Of a stretch of DNA of 64,000 bases, positions 43,836 through 52,855 are shown piece by piece. The DNA is from Victivallis sp. Marseille-Q1083 (GTDB lineage: Bacteria; Verrucomicrobiota; Lentisphaeria; Victivallales; Victivallaceae): contig NZ_CAHJXL010000001.1 in assembly GCF_903645315.1 (NCBI RefSeq), forward strand, positions 372,001 to 436,000, in the 5' to 3' direction. Below the pieces are notes generated by a model. It was not told the origin of the DNA. It saw nothing but the letters and a program-made list of their open reading frames with translations, and ran no database searches. Position 1 is the first letter of the stretch. The number at the start of each line of letters is the position of its first letter. Made by a program: the position numbers and the translations under genes.

Positions 43836-45182
43836 ATGTTGATCGCCGGTTATGACACGCCGCTGAATTTGCTGAAATTGGAACTGGTTCAATTGTCGGA
43901 AAGCGGCTACACGGTGCCTCCGTCGTTGAAGGCGCGCATCGAAGCACTGCATCCGGTCTACGATGCCTACAATGATTCCCTGCAGCATTTTTACGACGAA
44001 TTACAGTCATTGGAGCGTTCCGCCGACTATCCCTACGTCGAGCCGGATGACCTGGCGGACATCCGCCGCGAACGGCCGGCCGGTCCGCGGCAACTGGTGC
44101 TGCAGTTGACCGAAGCGGAACTGATCGACCGCTGGCACGGCGCCTGGAGCGGCCGCTCGGCCGGTTGCGCCCTGGGTCAGGTGGTCGAAGGCTGGTCGGA
44201 CGCGGCCATCAAGGAATATCTCCAGAAAATCGGCGACTGGCCGTTGACCGAGTACATCAGCCGGCGCGGCCTGGAACCGGACAGCTGGGTCTATAACCAT
44301 CAGTCGGTCCGGGAAAATATCGACTGCATGGGGCCGGACGATGACATCCATTACACGCTGATCGGCCTCAAGGTTCTCGAGCAGTACGGCAGGGATTTTC
44401 AATGGAACAACGTCGCCGACACCTGGAACGATTCATTGCCCTACAACCAGATCTGCACCGCCGAAACCCAGGCCGTGCTCAATTACAACCTGCGGCGGAC
44501 GCGCGCCGATACGGCGCGAAAAAGCGCCGCCACCAAGGAATTCACCCGCCGTTTCAACAACCCCTACCGGGAATGGATCGGCGCGCAAATCCGGGCCGAC
44601 TTCTGGGGTTACATCAATCCGGGCAACCCGGAACTGGCGGCGGAATACGCCTGGCGCGACGCCTCCTGGACCCATGTCGCCAACGGCATTTACGGCGAAA
44701 TGATGATGGCGGCGATCATCGCGGCCTCTTTCGTCGAAACGGATTTCGAGCGGCTCGTTGAAATCGGTCTTTCGGAAATTCCGGCCAACTGCCGCCTCGC
44801 CGCCGCCGTCCGGGAAGCGCTGGACTGGCTGCCGGAATGTCCGACCTTCGAACACTTCATGGTCAAACTCAACGAACGTTACGCGGCAATGCATCCGGTG
44901 CATACGATCAACAACGCGCTGATCGTCATCATGTCGCTGTATTACGGCCGAATGAATCCGGACCGTTCGCTCTGCATTGCGGTGATGGCCGGCAAGGACA
45001 CCGACTGCAACGGCGCGACGGTCGGTTCGATCGTCGGGGCAGTGCACGGCCGCCGGAATTTCGGCGGAAAACTGCTGGAGCCGCTGCACGATCTGGTCAA
45101 ACCGCTGGTTTTCGGTTTTCAGGAAATCACCATGCGCGCCCTGGCGGAACGGACCGCGGCACTCTATCGCAAGTTCAACTGA
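43836..45182 (+). CDS. ADP-ribosylglycohydrolase family protein
   Basis: The product is 448 residues. After ~100 residues of helical N-terminal extension, the DraG-like core holds GRSAGCALGQVVEGW, CMGPDDDIHYTLIG and AGKDTDCNGATVGSIVGAVHG, i.e. the acidic residues binding the dinuclear metal. It could remove ADP-ribose from proteins or hydrolyse a related N-glycoside or nucleoside. AAAGGG precedes the ATG by 9 bases; a TTG nine bases upstream is in frame. Divergent AraC regulator suggests control by a small ligand. It converges on pyruvate decarboxylase. Confidence 0.85.
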   Translation: MLIAGYDTPLNLLKLELVQLSESGYTVPPSLKARIEALHPVYDAYNDSLQHFYDELQSLERSADYPYVEPDDLADIRRERPAGPRQLVLQLTEAELIDRWHGAWSGRSAGCALGQVVEGWSDAAIKEYLQKIGDWPLTEYISRRGLEPDSWVYNHQSVRENIDCMGPDDDIHYTLIGLKVLEQYGRDFQWNNVADTWNDSLPYNQICTAETQAVLNYNLRRTRADTARKSAATKEFTRRFNNPYREWIGAQIRADFWGYINPGNPELAAEYAWRDASWTHVANGIYGEMMMAAIIAASFVETDFERLVEIGLSEIPANCRLAAAVREALDWLPECPTFEHFMVKLNERYAAMHPVHTINNALIVIMSLYYGRMNPDRSLCIAVMAGKDTDCNGATVGSIVGAVHGRRNFGGKLLEPLHDLVKPLVFGFQEITMRALAERTAALYRKFN

Positions 45183-45228
45183 AAAAACGCGCCCGGCCGC
45201 GGCCTGTCCGCCGCAAACGGCCGGGCGC
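45182..45228 (-). terminator. Terminator for the pyruvate-decarboxylase-type gene
   Basis: A perfect 11-bp stem GCGCCCGGCCG/CGGCCGGGCGC with an 18-base loop is followed on the minus strand by six T. It lies 8 bases after the stop at 45236. On the plus strand no T run follows, so it acts mainly leftwards. Confidence 0.75.
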
Positions 45229-45235
45229 GGCCGCT

Positions 45236-46861
45236 TCACCGGTAGTATTTCTGCTGGAATGCCTTCAGCCGGCGCGCCATTTCCGGGACATCCCGACTTG
45301 ACATGACAATTTCGATGTAGGCGCCGCCGTCATGGTGCTTCAAACGCGCCAGGACCGCCTCCCACTCCCGGCTCGAATGCACCTGCCCGACCAGAAACTC
45401 CCGGCAGCCCAAGGCGGCCGGCAACAGTTGATAATCCCAACGCGGCAAATCGTTGTAGCGGCGGTCGGGATCCGGATCCAGCAGCCGCTCGATCAGATAA
45501 CCGTCATTGTTGACCACCAGAATCAACGGCCGCAGCCCGAACCGGCCGAATTGCGACACCTCCTGGGCGGTGAGCTGATGGGCACCCTCGCCGGTCAGGA
45601 GGATAGTGCGCCGCTCCGGCGCCGCCAGCGCCGCCCCGAAAGCGGCCGGCGTCGCCCAGCCGATCGCCCCCCACAACGTTTGATTGACAAAGGGAACGCC
45701 ATGCGGCAATCTGGCCGTCATCATGCCGAACGCCACCGTGCCGGTTTCCGCCACCAGAATGTCGCCCGGAACGATGAAATCGGCCAACTGCCGGTAGACG
45801 CAATCGGCGTAGGACTCCTCCCAACCGCCCTCCTCTCCCCGTTCCGCGAAAGCCAGTTCGTGCGGTTCCAGCAATACCGCCAAGCCGTCGACGAAATCGG
45901 CCATTTCAACTTCGTGGAAGATGACATCGCCGATCTTCACCTGATGCAACCCGACGACGATCAACTTGTCCTTCAATACCTTCGCCGAAAAATTACCGGT
46001 GTTGAAATCGCTCCAGAGCGCACCGATGTTGATCAGGCAATCGGCATGTTCCACCCGGTCGTGCACCACTCCCGGCAACAGCTCGCCATCATAAAAGCCG
46101 AGGAAACGGTGCGACGTCTCGTTGAGCACCCCTTTGTCCATCATCATCGTCGCAAACGGCAGATTGCCGTACTCCAGAATCCGGTAGAGCGGTTCCTCGA
46201 GCCGAAGCCGCTGCACCAGGTAGCCGGGCAGCACCACCGGATTGCTCGCTTCATTGATCTTCTCCGACGCCAGTTTCAAGGCGGTCGCCAGCACTTCCGG
46301 ATCGCTTTTCGGCAGCGTCAACGGCGCTATTTCCGCTTCGATCCGGCATTGGGCATAATCCAGCGGCAAAGCCAGATAGACCGGCTGCCGCTCATAAAGC
46401 GCCGCAGTCAATACCCGCTTGATCTCCCGGACCGCATTGTCCGGGGTCAACACCGTCCAGGCGCAAGCCACCCTGGCGGCCATTTTCGCATAGATGTCGA
46501 ACCGGCCGCTGCCCAGCGTGTGATGAATGACCCGGCGGTCGGCCATGCTGTCGCTGGACGGCATTCCGACCAGATGAATGATCGGCAAATGTTCGGCAAA
46601 GGCGCCGGCAATCGCGCCGATGGCCGAAAGTTCTCCGACGCCGAAGGTCGTGCACAGCGCCGCCATTCCTCTGATCCGGGCGTAACCGTCGGCCGCATAG
46701 GCGGCATTCAGTTCATTGCAGCAGCCGATCCAGCGCAATTCCGGTTCATTTTCGATTGCGTCATCGATTGCAAACGCATAATCGCCCGGCACGCCGAAAA
46801 TATCACGTATTCCCAACGCCTTCAACTGTTTCAGTAAATACTCGACAATGGTAACCGACAT
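45236..46861 (-). CDS. Thiamine-diphosphate-dependent 2-keto acid decarboxylase (pyruvate/indolepyruvate decarboxylase type)
   Basis: The product is 541 residues. The catalytic set known from Zymomonas pyruvate decarboxylase is in place by motif and number: Asp27 (VPGDYA), Glu50 (CCNELNA), His113-His114 (RRVIHHTLG) and the late NNDGYLIE Glu (residue ~458). The cofactor motif GEG...NN is intact (GEGAHQLTAQEV to VVNND). It converts pyruvate, or a bulkier keto acid such as indolepyruvate, to the aldehyde and CO2 in the cytoplasm. The ATG at 46861 has AGGAG 8 bases upstream; a GTG nine bases earlier is possible. A near-consensus promoter precedes it, so high expression is likely. Confidence 0.88.
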   Translation of the reverse strand: MSVTIVEYLLKQLKALGIRDIFGVPGDYAFAIDDAIENEPELRWIGCCNELNAAYAADGYARIRGMAALCTTFGVGELSAIGAIAGAFAEHLPIIHLVGMPSSDSMADRRVIHHTLGSGRFDIYAKMAARVACAWTVLTPDNAVREIKRVLTAALYERQPVYLALPLDYAQCRIEAEIAPLTLPKSDPEVLATALKLASEKINEASNPVVLPGYLVQRLRLEEPLYRILEYGNLPFATMMMDKGVLNETSHRFLGFYDGELLPGVVHDRVEHADCLINIGALWSDFNTGNFSAKVLKDKLIVVGLHQVKIGDVIFHEVEMADFVDGLAVLLEPHELAFAERGEEGGWEESYADCVYRQLADFIVPGDILVAETGTVAFGMMTARLPHGVPFVNQTLWGAIGWATPAAFGAALAAPERRTILLTGEGAHQLTAQEVSQFGRFGLRPLILVVNNDGYLIERLLDPDPDRRYNDLPRWDYQLLPAALGCREFLVGQVHSSREWEAVLARLKHHDGGAYIEIVMSSRDVPEMARRLKAFQQKYYR

Positions 46862-46934
46862 TTTTTCCACTCCTCATTTTGGTTTTTCCGGATACAAACG
46901 ATCTGTAACGCCAGCAATTTCCTCCATCACTACA

Positions 46935-46963
46935 AGTATAAATCCGTTCGAGCTGTTTGTCAA
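46935..46963 (-). promoter_or_regulatory. Strong sigma70-type promoter for the 2-keto acid decarboxylase
   Basis: Reading the minus strand, TTGACA, 17 bases and TATACT lie 74 bases upstream of the ATG. Only one base departs from consensus. Confidence 0.72.
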
Positions 46964-47042
46964 ATACGGCAGCCGTTCCTTTCGAACGGCAATGTTTTCC
47001 GGCTGGATTTTCCATCGGAAGACTTGTATTTCCACCCAAAAG

Positions 47043-47057
47043 CCGATACGGTATCGG
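47043..47057. promoter_or_regulatory. Perfect palindrome near the LURP-one-like gene start
   Basis: CCGATACGGTATCGG is a 7-1-7 palindrome 19 bases before the ATG at 47077. Position and symmetry fit a repressor site or an RNA hairpin near the start. Confidence 0.4.
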
Positions 47058-47076
47058 AAAACCGCGAGGCATTCCG

Positions 47077-47547
47077 ATGAAATTATTGTTCAAACAGCGT
47101 TTTTTCTCCTGGCTTGACAGTTACGATATCTTTGACGAAAACGGGACGCGCATTTTTACCGTAAAAGGCGTCCTCGCCTGGGGACACTGCCTGAAAATTT
47201 TCTCCGACGACGACCGGGAACTCGGCATGGTCAAAGAACGGCTGCTGACATTTCTGCGTCCCCGGTTCGACATTACCATCGCCGGGGAAGCAGCCGGCGT
47301 GCTGACCAAGGAATTCACGCTGTTCCGTCCGCGGTTCACGCTGGATTTCCGCAACTGGGAAATCATCGGCGATTGGCTCGAATGGAATTACCGCATTTCC
47401 GGCGCGGAAACGGTCGCGTCGCTCCACAAACGGCTATGGCAATTCACCGACACTTATGAAATCGACCTCAAACATCCGGAGGACGCCTTGAGCGCCCTGG
47501 CCGTCGCCCTCGCCATCGACGCGGTCAAATGCGGACAGAATAAATAG
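47077..47547 (+). CDS. LURP-one-related (LOR) family protein
   Basis: The product is 156 residues without signal peptide. It shows the LOR pattern of short paired strands: FFSWLDSYDIFDENGTRIFTV, CLKIFSDDDRELGMVKERLL, FTLFRPRFTLDFRNWEIIGD, with a late helix (LSALAVALAIDAVKC). LOR proteins share the Tubby/scramblase-like fold and may bind membranes; bacterial function is unknown. It stands alone between a divergent promoter region and a gene-poor stretch. Confidence 0.75.
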   Translation: MKLLFKQRFFSWLDSYDIFDENGTRIFTVKGVLAWGHCLKIFSDDDRELGMVKERLLTFLRPRFDITIAGEAAGVLTKEFTLFRPRFTLDFRNWEIIGDWLEWNYRISGAETVASLHKRLWQFTDTYEIDLKHPEDALSALAVALAIDAVKCGQNK

Positions 47548-47916
47548 TGCTCTCCCAGTCCGTTCAGCCTCCGACGAATTTGCAATCCGCGGCAACCGGT
47601 TTATGTGAATGACCGGCGGATCTAAAAATTGCCAGAAGTGTCGGTTTTCCTTTTTACCGGCTCTTCCCACCGCATTGCCTGCCGGGGTTGCTGATCAGTG
47701 CACGCCCTATCTGATTCCGAATCGGCTCCACTCCGAACCGGTTTCTGGAGTGCTGGCCAAGCGCCTTCGTGAACGTTACTCGCGTTCGCCGGCGCGTGCC
47801 GGCGAGAGCAAGCCCAGCCGGGGGGAGCGTCGAAAAACTTTAACTCCGGCGTGGACAAATCAGCGTTTTTATGCTATTTTTCTAACAACGATAATGACAA
47901 AAAACACGAGCGACCG
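47548..47916. other. 369-base gene-poor region upstream of the ABC export operon
   Basis: No convincing gene. Open frames here lack Shine-Dalgarno sites. It holds an 8-bp stem TCGCCGGC/GCCGGCGA at 47786-47805 without a T run, and the promoter described below. Otherwise nothing recognisable. Confidence 0.5.
47852..47880 (+). promoter_or_regulatory. Promoter for the YbhGFSR-type operon
   Basis: TGGACA, 17 bases and TATTTT lie 37 bases upstream of the ATG at 47917. Confidence 0.55.
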
Positions 47917-48909
47917 ATGAAAAAGAAGATCATCTGGATTATTGTAATTCTGCTGCTGGCGGCCGGCGCATTTTTCGGTTACCGGCAATATAAAGCCCAT
48001 CGGAAGCCGTCGGAATGGCTGACGCTGTACGGCAACGTCGACACCCGGCAGGTCACCGTCGGCTTCCGGGTGCCCGGACGCATCGAGTCGATGACCGTCG
48101 ATGAAGGCGACGAAGTCAAGACCGGGCAGGTTTTGGCCACCCTGGACCAGACCGGTTACCGGGCGGCATTGCACCTGGCTCAAGGCGACCTGGCCCAGGC
48201 GGAGGCCAATCTGGCCAAACTGCAGAACGGCAACCGCCCCGAGGAAATCGAACGGGCCGAAGCATTGGTAAAAAGCCTCGAAGCGACGTTGAAAAACGCC
48301 GTCGCCCAGCATCGCCGCGACGCGGAGCTGATCGATACCAAAGTCATTTCCGAGCGCGAATTCGACCAATCGCTGGCCAAGCGTGACGAATCCGACGCTC
48401 AACTGGCGCTGGCCCGCGCCAATCTGCAATTGCTCCGGAGCGGTTTCCGGCAGGAAGAAATTCAGGCAGCCGAAGCCAAGGTACTGTCAGCCAGGGCCGT
48501 CGTCAACAGCCGGGCCTTCGATCTGGCCGACTGCACGTTAAAAGCTCCGGCGGACGGCATCATCCAGACCCGCATCCAGGAGCCCGGCGCCATCGTCGGC
48601 GCCGGCAGCGGCATTTTCACGATCACACTGCATTCGCCGGTCTGGGTGCGCGCTTATGTGCCGGAGCCCGAACTCGGCTGGCTGCGGCCCGGCATGCCGG
48701 TGGCCATCTACAACGACTCCGACCCGGAACAGCCGATTTCCGGCAGACTGGGCTTTATCTCGCCAGTGGCGGAATTCACCCCGAAGAGCGTCGAAAGCGC
48801 CACCCTGCGCACCGACCTGGTCTACCGGCTGCGGATCGTCGTCGACAATCCGGACGGCCGCCTGCTGCAGGGCATGCCGGTGACCATCCAGATCAAACGG
48901 GCCGATTGA
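47917..48909 (+). CDS. HlyD/YbhG-type periplasmic adaptor of an ABC exporter
   Basis: The product is 330 residues: one N-terminal helix (IIWIIVILLLAAGAFFGY), a split biotinyl-like barrel (VPGRIESMTVDEGDEVKTGQ and DCTLKAPADGIIQTRI), a coiled coil between them (~85-185) and a C-terminal beta domain. It should link the inner-membrane ABC transporter to an outer-membrane channel; no TolC gene is nearby. It is first in a four-gene operon, with one base to the ATPase gene. Confidence 0.85.
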   Translation: MKKKIIWIIVILLLAAGAFFGYRQYKAHRKPSEWLTLYGNVDTRQVTVGFRVPGRIESMTVDEGDEVKTGQVLATLDQTGYRAALHLAQGDLAQAEANLAKLQNGNRPEEIERAEALVKSLEATLKNAVAQHRRDAELIDTKVISEREFDQSLAKRDESDAQLALARANLQLLRSGFRQEEIQAAEAKVLSARAVVNSRAFDLADCTLKAPADGIIQTRIQEPGAIVGAGSGIFTITLHSPVWVRAYVPEPELGWLRPGMPVAIYNDSDPEQPISGRLGFISPVAEFTPKSVESATLRTDLVYRLRIVVDNPDGRLLQGMPVTIQIKRAD

Positions 48910-48910
48910 C

Positions 48911-50635
48911 ATGGATTCCATCGTTGAAATTTCCGGTCTGGACAAAAGCTTTGCCGGCCAGCCGGCGATTTCCGATTTGACCGTCCAGCTTCCCCGCGGC
49001 CAATTGACCGGCCTGGTCGGCCCGGACGGCGCCGGCAAAACGACCCTGCTGCGGCTGATGACCGGCCTGCTGCGGCCCGATGCCGGCACAATCCGCCTCG
49101 AAGGCCGGAGCGTGATGGAACTGCGCAAAACGCAACCGGCTTTTTTCGGCTATATGCCGCAGAAGTTCGGCCTCTATGAAGATCTGACGGTTCAGGAAAA
49201 CCTGAATCTTTACGCCAAACTGCACGACGTCACCGTCACGGAACAACCAAAACTGTTCCGGCAAATGCTCGAATTCACCGATCTGACCCGTTTCACCGAC
49301 CGGCTGGCCGGCAACCTGTCCGGCGGCATGAAGCAAAAACTCGGACTGGCCTGTTCCCTGCTGGGCAAGCCGAAGCTGCTGCTGCTCGACGAACCGGGCG
49401 TCGGCGTCGACCCGATTTCCCGACGCGATTTGTGGGAGATGGTCAGAAGCCTGATGCGAGGCGGCATGACCGTGCTGTGGTCGACCTCCTATCTGGACGA
49501 AGCGGAAAAATGCGACCGGGTACTCCTGCTCAATGAAGCGAAACTGCTGTTCGACGGACTGCCCGGCCAATTGACCGGCCGCCTGGATGGCCGCGTCTAC
49601 CAGGTGCGGCGGATTGCCGGCGACCGCCGGAAACTGCTCGGCGACCTGCTGAATCACCCGCAGATCATCGACGGCGTCATTCAAGGCAGCAGTTTGCGGC
49701 TGGTCGCCGGCGCCGGAGCGCCGCCGCTGACGTTGCAGAGCCTCGGAATTGCCGCGCAGGCCGAAGCGCTCACCCGGGTTCCGCCACGTTTTGAGGACGC
49801 TTTCATCGATCTGCTCGGCGGCGGCCCCGGCGGCAATTCCGCTCTGGCCGACCAGTTTCAAACCATCGGCGGCGATGACGCCGCCATCGTCGCCGCCGAA
49901 CAATTGACCAAACGCTACGGCAATTTTACCGCCGCCGACCGGATCAGCTTTTCCATCCGGCGCGGCCGGATTTTCGGCCTGCTTGGCCCGAACGGCGCCG
50001 GCAAATCCACGACCTTCAAAATGCTTTGCGGGCTGTTGAAACCGACCGCCGGCCGCGCGTCGATCGACGGGGCCGATCTGGCCCGTTCCGGGGCCGCCGC
50101 CCGTCGGAAATTGGGCTATATGGCGCAGAAATTCTCGTTGTACGAAGGGTTGAACGTCCTGCAGAATTTGAAATTTTTCTCCGGCATTTACGGCTTGCGC
50201 GGCGTCACGCAGCAAACGGCCATCCGCCGGATGGTCGAAGTCTTTCACCTCAACAGCTACCTGAAAGCCAATGCCGGAGAACTGCCGCTCGGCATCAAAC
50301 AGCAGTTGGCGCTGGCCTGTGCGGTCATGCACCAGCCGGCGGTGCTCTTTCTGGACGAACCGACTTCCGGCGTCTCTCCGGTCACCCGGCGGGAATTCTG
50401 GACGCACATCAACCATCTGGTCGAAAAGGGCGTGACGATCATGATCACCACCCACTTCATGGATGAAGCGGAATATTGCGACCAGATCAGCCTGATCTAC
50501 CGCGGCCGCGCCATCGCCGACGGCACACCGGACGAATTGAAACAGCGGATCACCACGCTGGAACTGCCGGAACCGACGCTCGAAGACGCCTTCATCGCCC
50601 TGGTGAAACAATTCGACCGGGAGCACCCGCTATGA
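48911..50635 (+). CDS. Double ATPase subunit of an ABC exporter (YbhF-type)
   Basis: The product is 574 residues with two ABC domains in one chain. Domain 1 (~5-220) has Walker A GPDGAGKTT, LSGGMKQKLGLA and Walker B LLLLDEPGVGVD. Domain 2 (~330-560) has GPNGAGKST and VLFLDEPTSGV, but its signature reads LPLGIKQQLALA, i.e. without the standard SGG. E. coli-type YbhF proteins, as I recall, show the same feature. One site may therefore be catalytically weaker. The 3' end overlaps the first permease by 4 bases (ATGA). Confidence 0.88.
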   Translation: MDSIVEISGLDKSFAGQPAISDLTVQLPRGQLTGLVGPDGAGKTTLLRLMTGLLRPDAGTIRLEGRSVMELRKTQPAFFGYMPQKFGLYEDLTVQENLNLYAKLHDVTVTEQPKLFRQMLEFTDLTRFTDRLAGNLSGGMKQKLGLACSLLGKPKLLLLDEPGVGVDPISRRDLWEMVRSLMRGGMTVLWSTSYLDEAEKCDRVLLLNEAKLLFDGLPGQLTGRLDGRVYQVRRIAGDRRKLLGDLLNHPQIIDGVIQGSSLRLVAGAGAPPLTLQSLGIAAQAEALTRVPPRFEDAFIDLLGGGPGGNSALADQFQTIGGDDAAIVAAEQLTKRYGNFTAADRISFSIRRGRIFGLLGPNGAGKSTTFKMLCGLLKPTAGRASIDGADLARSGAAARRKLGYMAQKFSLYEGLNVLQNLKFFSGIYGLRGVTQQTAIRRMVEVFHLNSYLKANAGELPLGIKQQLALACAVMHQPAVLFLDEPTSGVSPVTRREFWTHINHLVEKGVTIMITTHFMDEAEYCDQISLIYRGRAIADGTPDELKQRITTLELPEPTLEDAFIALVKQFDREHPL

Positions 50636-51744
50636 ACCCCGCCCGTTTGAACGCCCTGATCCGCAAGGAGTGTTACCAGATCATCCGGGACCCCAGCAGC
50701 ATCCTGATCGCGCTGGTATTGCCGATCCTGCTGATCTTTATTTTCACTTACGCGGTTTCCCTGGACATCAACCATTTGCGGCTCGGGGTGGTCATCGAGG
50801 AACAGACCGCCCCGGCCCGCGAACTGGCCGGAGCCTTCATCAACAATCCGGATTTCGACATCACCACCGCCACCGACCGGCGGCAGTTGGAGGACGCTCT
50901 TATCGCCGGTTCGCTGCGCGGTTTGTTCATCATTCCGGCCGATTTCAGCGCCCGGCTGCAGCGCGGCGACGCCGCCTTGCAGGTCATCACCGACGGCAGC
51001 GAGCCGAATACCGCCACCTTCGTCCGCAACTATTGCCTCGGCGTCTGGAGCAACTGGCTGGCCCAGCAGCAGAAATTGAGCGGCCGGGAACAGCTTCCGC
51101 CGGTCGACGCCGATATTCGCGTCTGGTACAATCCGGAACTGGAGAGCCGTAATTTCCTGCTGCCGGGCGCCCTGGCGCTGATCATGACGCTGATCGGCAC
51201 CCTGCTGACGGCGCTGGTCATCGCCCGGGAATGGGAACGCGGCACGATGGAAGCGTTGCTGAGCACCGCCGTCACCCGCAGCGAATTGCTGCTCGGCAAA
51301 CTGATCCCCTATTTTCTGCTGGGCATGGTGTCGCTGATTCTGTCGGTGGCGGCGATCATCCTGCTCTTCCAGGTGCCGTTCCGCGGCTCTTTCCTGCTGC
51401 TGCTGTTGACCGGAGCGGTATTTCTGTTCACCGCGCTGGGGCTGGGGTTGCTCATCTCGACGACGGCGCGCAACCAATTCGTCGCCTGTCAGATCGCCTT
51501 CCTGTCGGCCTTCATGCCTTCTCTGATGCTGTCCGGCTTCCTCTTTGAAATCAGCTCGATGCCGACGGTCATTCAATGGCTGTGCCAGGCAATTCCGGCC
51601 AAATATTTCATCAGTTGCCTCCACGCGCTCTTCCTGGTCGGCAACATCCGCGCCATCCTGCTGCCCAACCTGCTGCTGATGGCGGCGGTCGGCGCCATTC
51701 TGTTCGGCCTGACGTTCGTGAAAACCGGAAAGCGGCTCGACTGA
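50632..51744 (+). CDS. ABC-2 type permease (YbhS-like)
   Basis: The product is 370 residues: one N-terminal helix (LVLPILLIFIFTYAVSL), a ~130-residue periplasmic domain, and five C-terminal helices with REWERGTMEALLSTAVTRSELLLGK, the conserved cytoplasmic loop of ABC-2 permeases. It pairs with the next gene, a related permease, to form the membrane part. Start overlaps the ATPase stop; the next gene begins one base after its TGA. Confidence 0.87.
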   Translation: MNPARLNALIRKECYQIIRDPSSILIALVLPILLIFIFTYAVSLDINHLRLGVVIEEQTAPARELAGAFINNPDFDITTATDRRQLEDALIAGSLRGLFIIPADFSARLQRGDAALQVITDGSEPNTATFVRNYCLGVWSNWLAQQQKLSGREQLPPVDADIRVWYNPELESRNFLLPGALALIMTLIGTLLTALVIAREWERGTMEALLSTAVTRSELLLGKLIPYFLLGMVSLILSVAAIILLFQVPFRGSFLLLLLTGAVFLFTALGLGLLISTTARNQFVACQIAFLSAFMPSLMLSGFLFEISSMPTVIQWLCQAIPAKYFISCLHALFLVGNIRAILLPNLLLMAAVGAILFGLTFVKTGKRLD

Positions 51745-51745
51745 C

Positions 51746-52843
51746 ATGTGGTATCGCATCAAAACCCTGATCATCAAGGAACTGCAAATCCTGCTGCGCG
51801 ACCGGAAAACCCGGATCATCATCATCGTTCCGCCGATCCTGCAACTGGTGGTGTTTTCATTCGCCTCGACCCTGGAAGTCAAAAACATCACCATCGGCAT
51901 CCTGAATCGCGACACCGGCGCCGAATCGCGCCAACTGATCGAATCCTTCCGTAATTCACCGTCCTTCACACAGCTCTTCTTCCTGAAAAATGAAGCGGAA
52001 ATCCAGTCGTTTCTGGACGATCAGCAGGGTGTTATCGTTCTCAATATCGCTCCGGATTTCTCCCGGAAAATCGCCGCCGGCACGCCGACTTCGGTACAAC
52101 TGCTGCTGGACGGCCGGCGCAGCAACGTCGCTCAAATCGTCAGCGGTTACGCCAGCACGATCATCACCAATTACAACCGGCAGCTCCAGCCGGTTCAGCA
52201 AATCCAGCCGCCGGCGGTCCGCAACTGGTTCAATCCCAATCTGGACTATCTATATTTCACCCTTCCTTCCCTGCTGGGAATCCTCTGCATGGTCATGGGC
52301 ATCACCATTCCGGCCTTGTCCGTCGCCCGGGAACGGGAATTCGGCACCTTCGACCAAATCCTGGTGTCGCCGTTGAGCAGTACCGAAATCCTGATCGGCA
52401 AAACCGTCCCGTCACTGTTGATCGGCCTGGCCCAGGCAACCGGCATGTTTCTGGCGATCGTCTGGTGCTTCAAAGTGCCTTTCGTCGGTTCGCTGCTGTT
52501 GTTTTATCTGGGAATCGTCATTTTCATCACTTCGGTAACCGGTGTCGGCCTGTTCATCTCCGCGCTGTGCAAAACCCAGCAGCAGGCGATTCTCGGCGCT
52601 TTCGTCTTCACAGTGCCGGCAGTGCTGATCTCCGGGTATGCGACGCCGGTGGAAAATATGCCGCAATGGCTGCAGTACCTTGCGCTGCTCGACCCGCTGC
52701 GCCATTTTCTGGTGCTGATCAAAGGAATTTTTCTGAAAGCGATGCCGTGGAGCATCGCCTGGAACTGCATCTGGCCGCTGTTGTCGCTGACCGTCGCCAG
52801 CTTGGCCTTCGCCGGCTGGTTCTTCAAGAAAAAACTGGATTGA
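51746..52843 (+). CDS. ABC-2 type permease (YbhR-like)
   Basis: The product is 365 residues with the same layout as its neighbour: N-terminal helix (IIIIVPPILQLVVFSFA), periplasmic domain (~50-170), then five or six helices with REREFGTFDQILVSPLSSTEILIGK in the cytoplasmic loop. Homologous subunits in tandem are usual for YbhRS-type exporters of drugs or cations. It ends the operon, converging on the glycosyltransferase gene with a 12-base gap. Confidence 0.87.
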   Translation: MWYRIKTLIIKELQILLRDRKTRIIIIVPPILQLVVFSFASTLEVKNITIGILNRDTGAESRQLIESFRNSPSFTQLFFLKNEAEIQSFLDDQQGVIVLNIAPDFSRKIAAGTPTSVQLLLDGRRSNVAQIVSGYASTIITNYNRQLQPVQQIQPPAVRNWFNPNLDYLYFTLPSLLGILCMVMGITIPALSVAREREFGTFDQILVSPLSSTEILIGKTVPSLLIGLAQATGMFLAIVWCFKVPFVGSLLLFYLGIVIFITSVTGVGLFISALCKTQQQAILGAFVFTVPAVLISGYATPVENMPQWLQYLALLDPLRHFLVLIKGIFLKAMPWSIAWNCIWPLLSLTVASLAFAGWFFKKKLD

Positions 52844-52855
52844 CCGCCCGAACCT

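Noticed and set aside
47786-47805. GC-rich hairpin considered as part of a tRNA or terminator
   Set aside because: No T run follows and no cloverleaf arms are present.
47609-47920. Short Arg-rich frames in the gap after the LURP-one-like gene
   Set aside because: No Shine-Dalgarno, odd composition and overlap with the promoter of the ABC operon.
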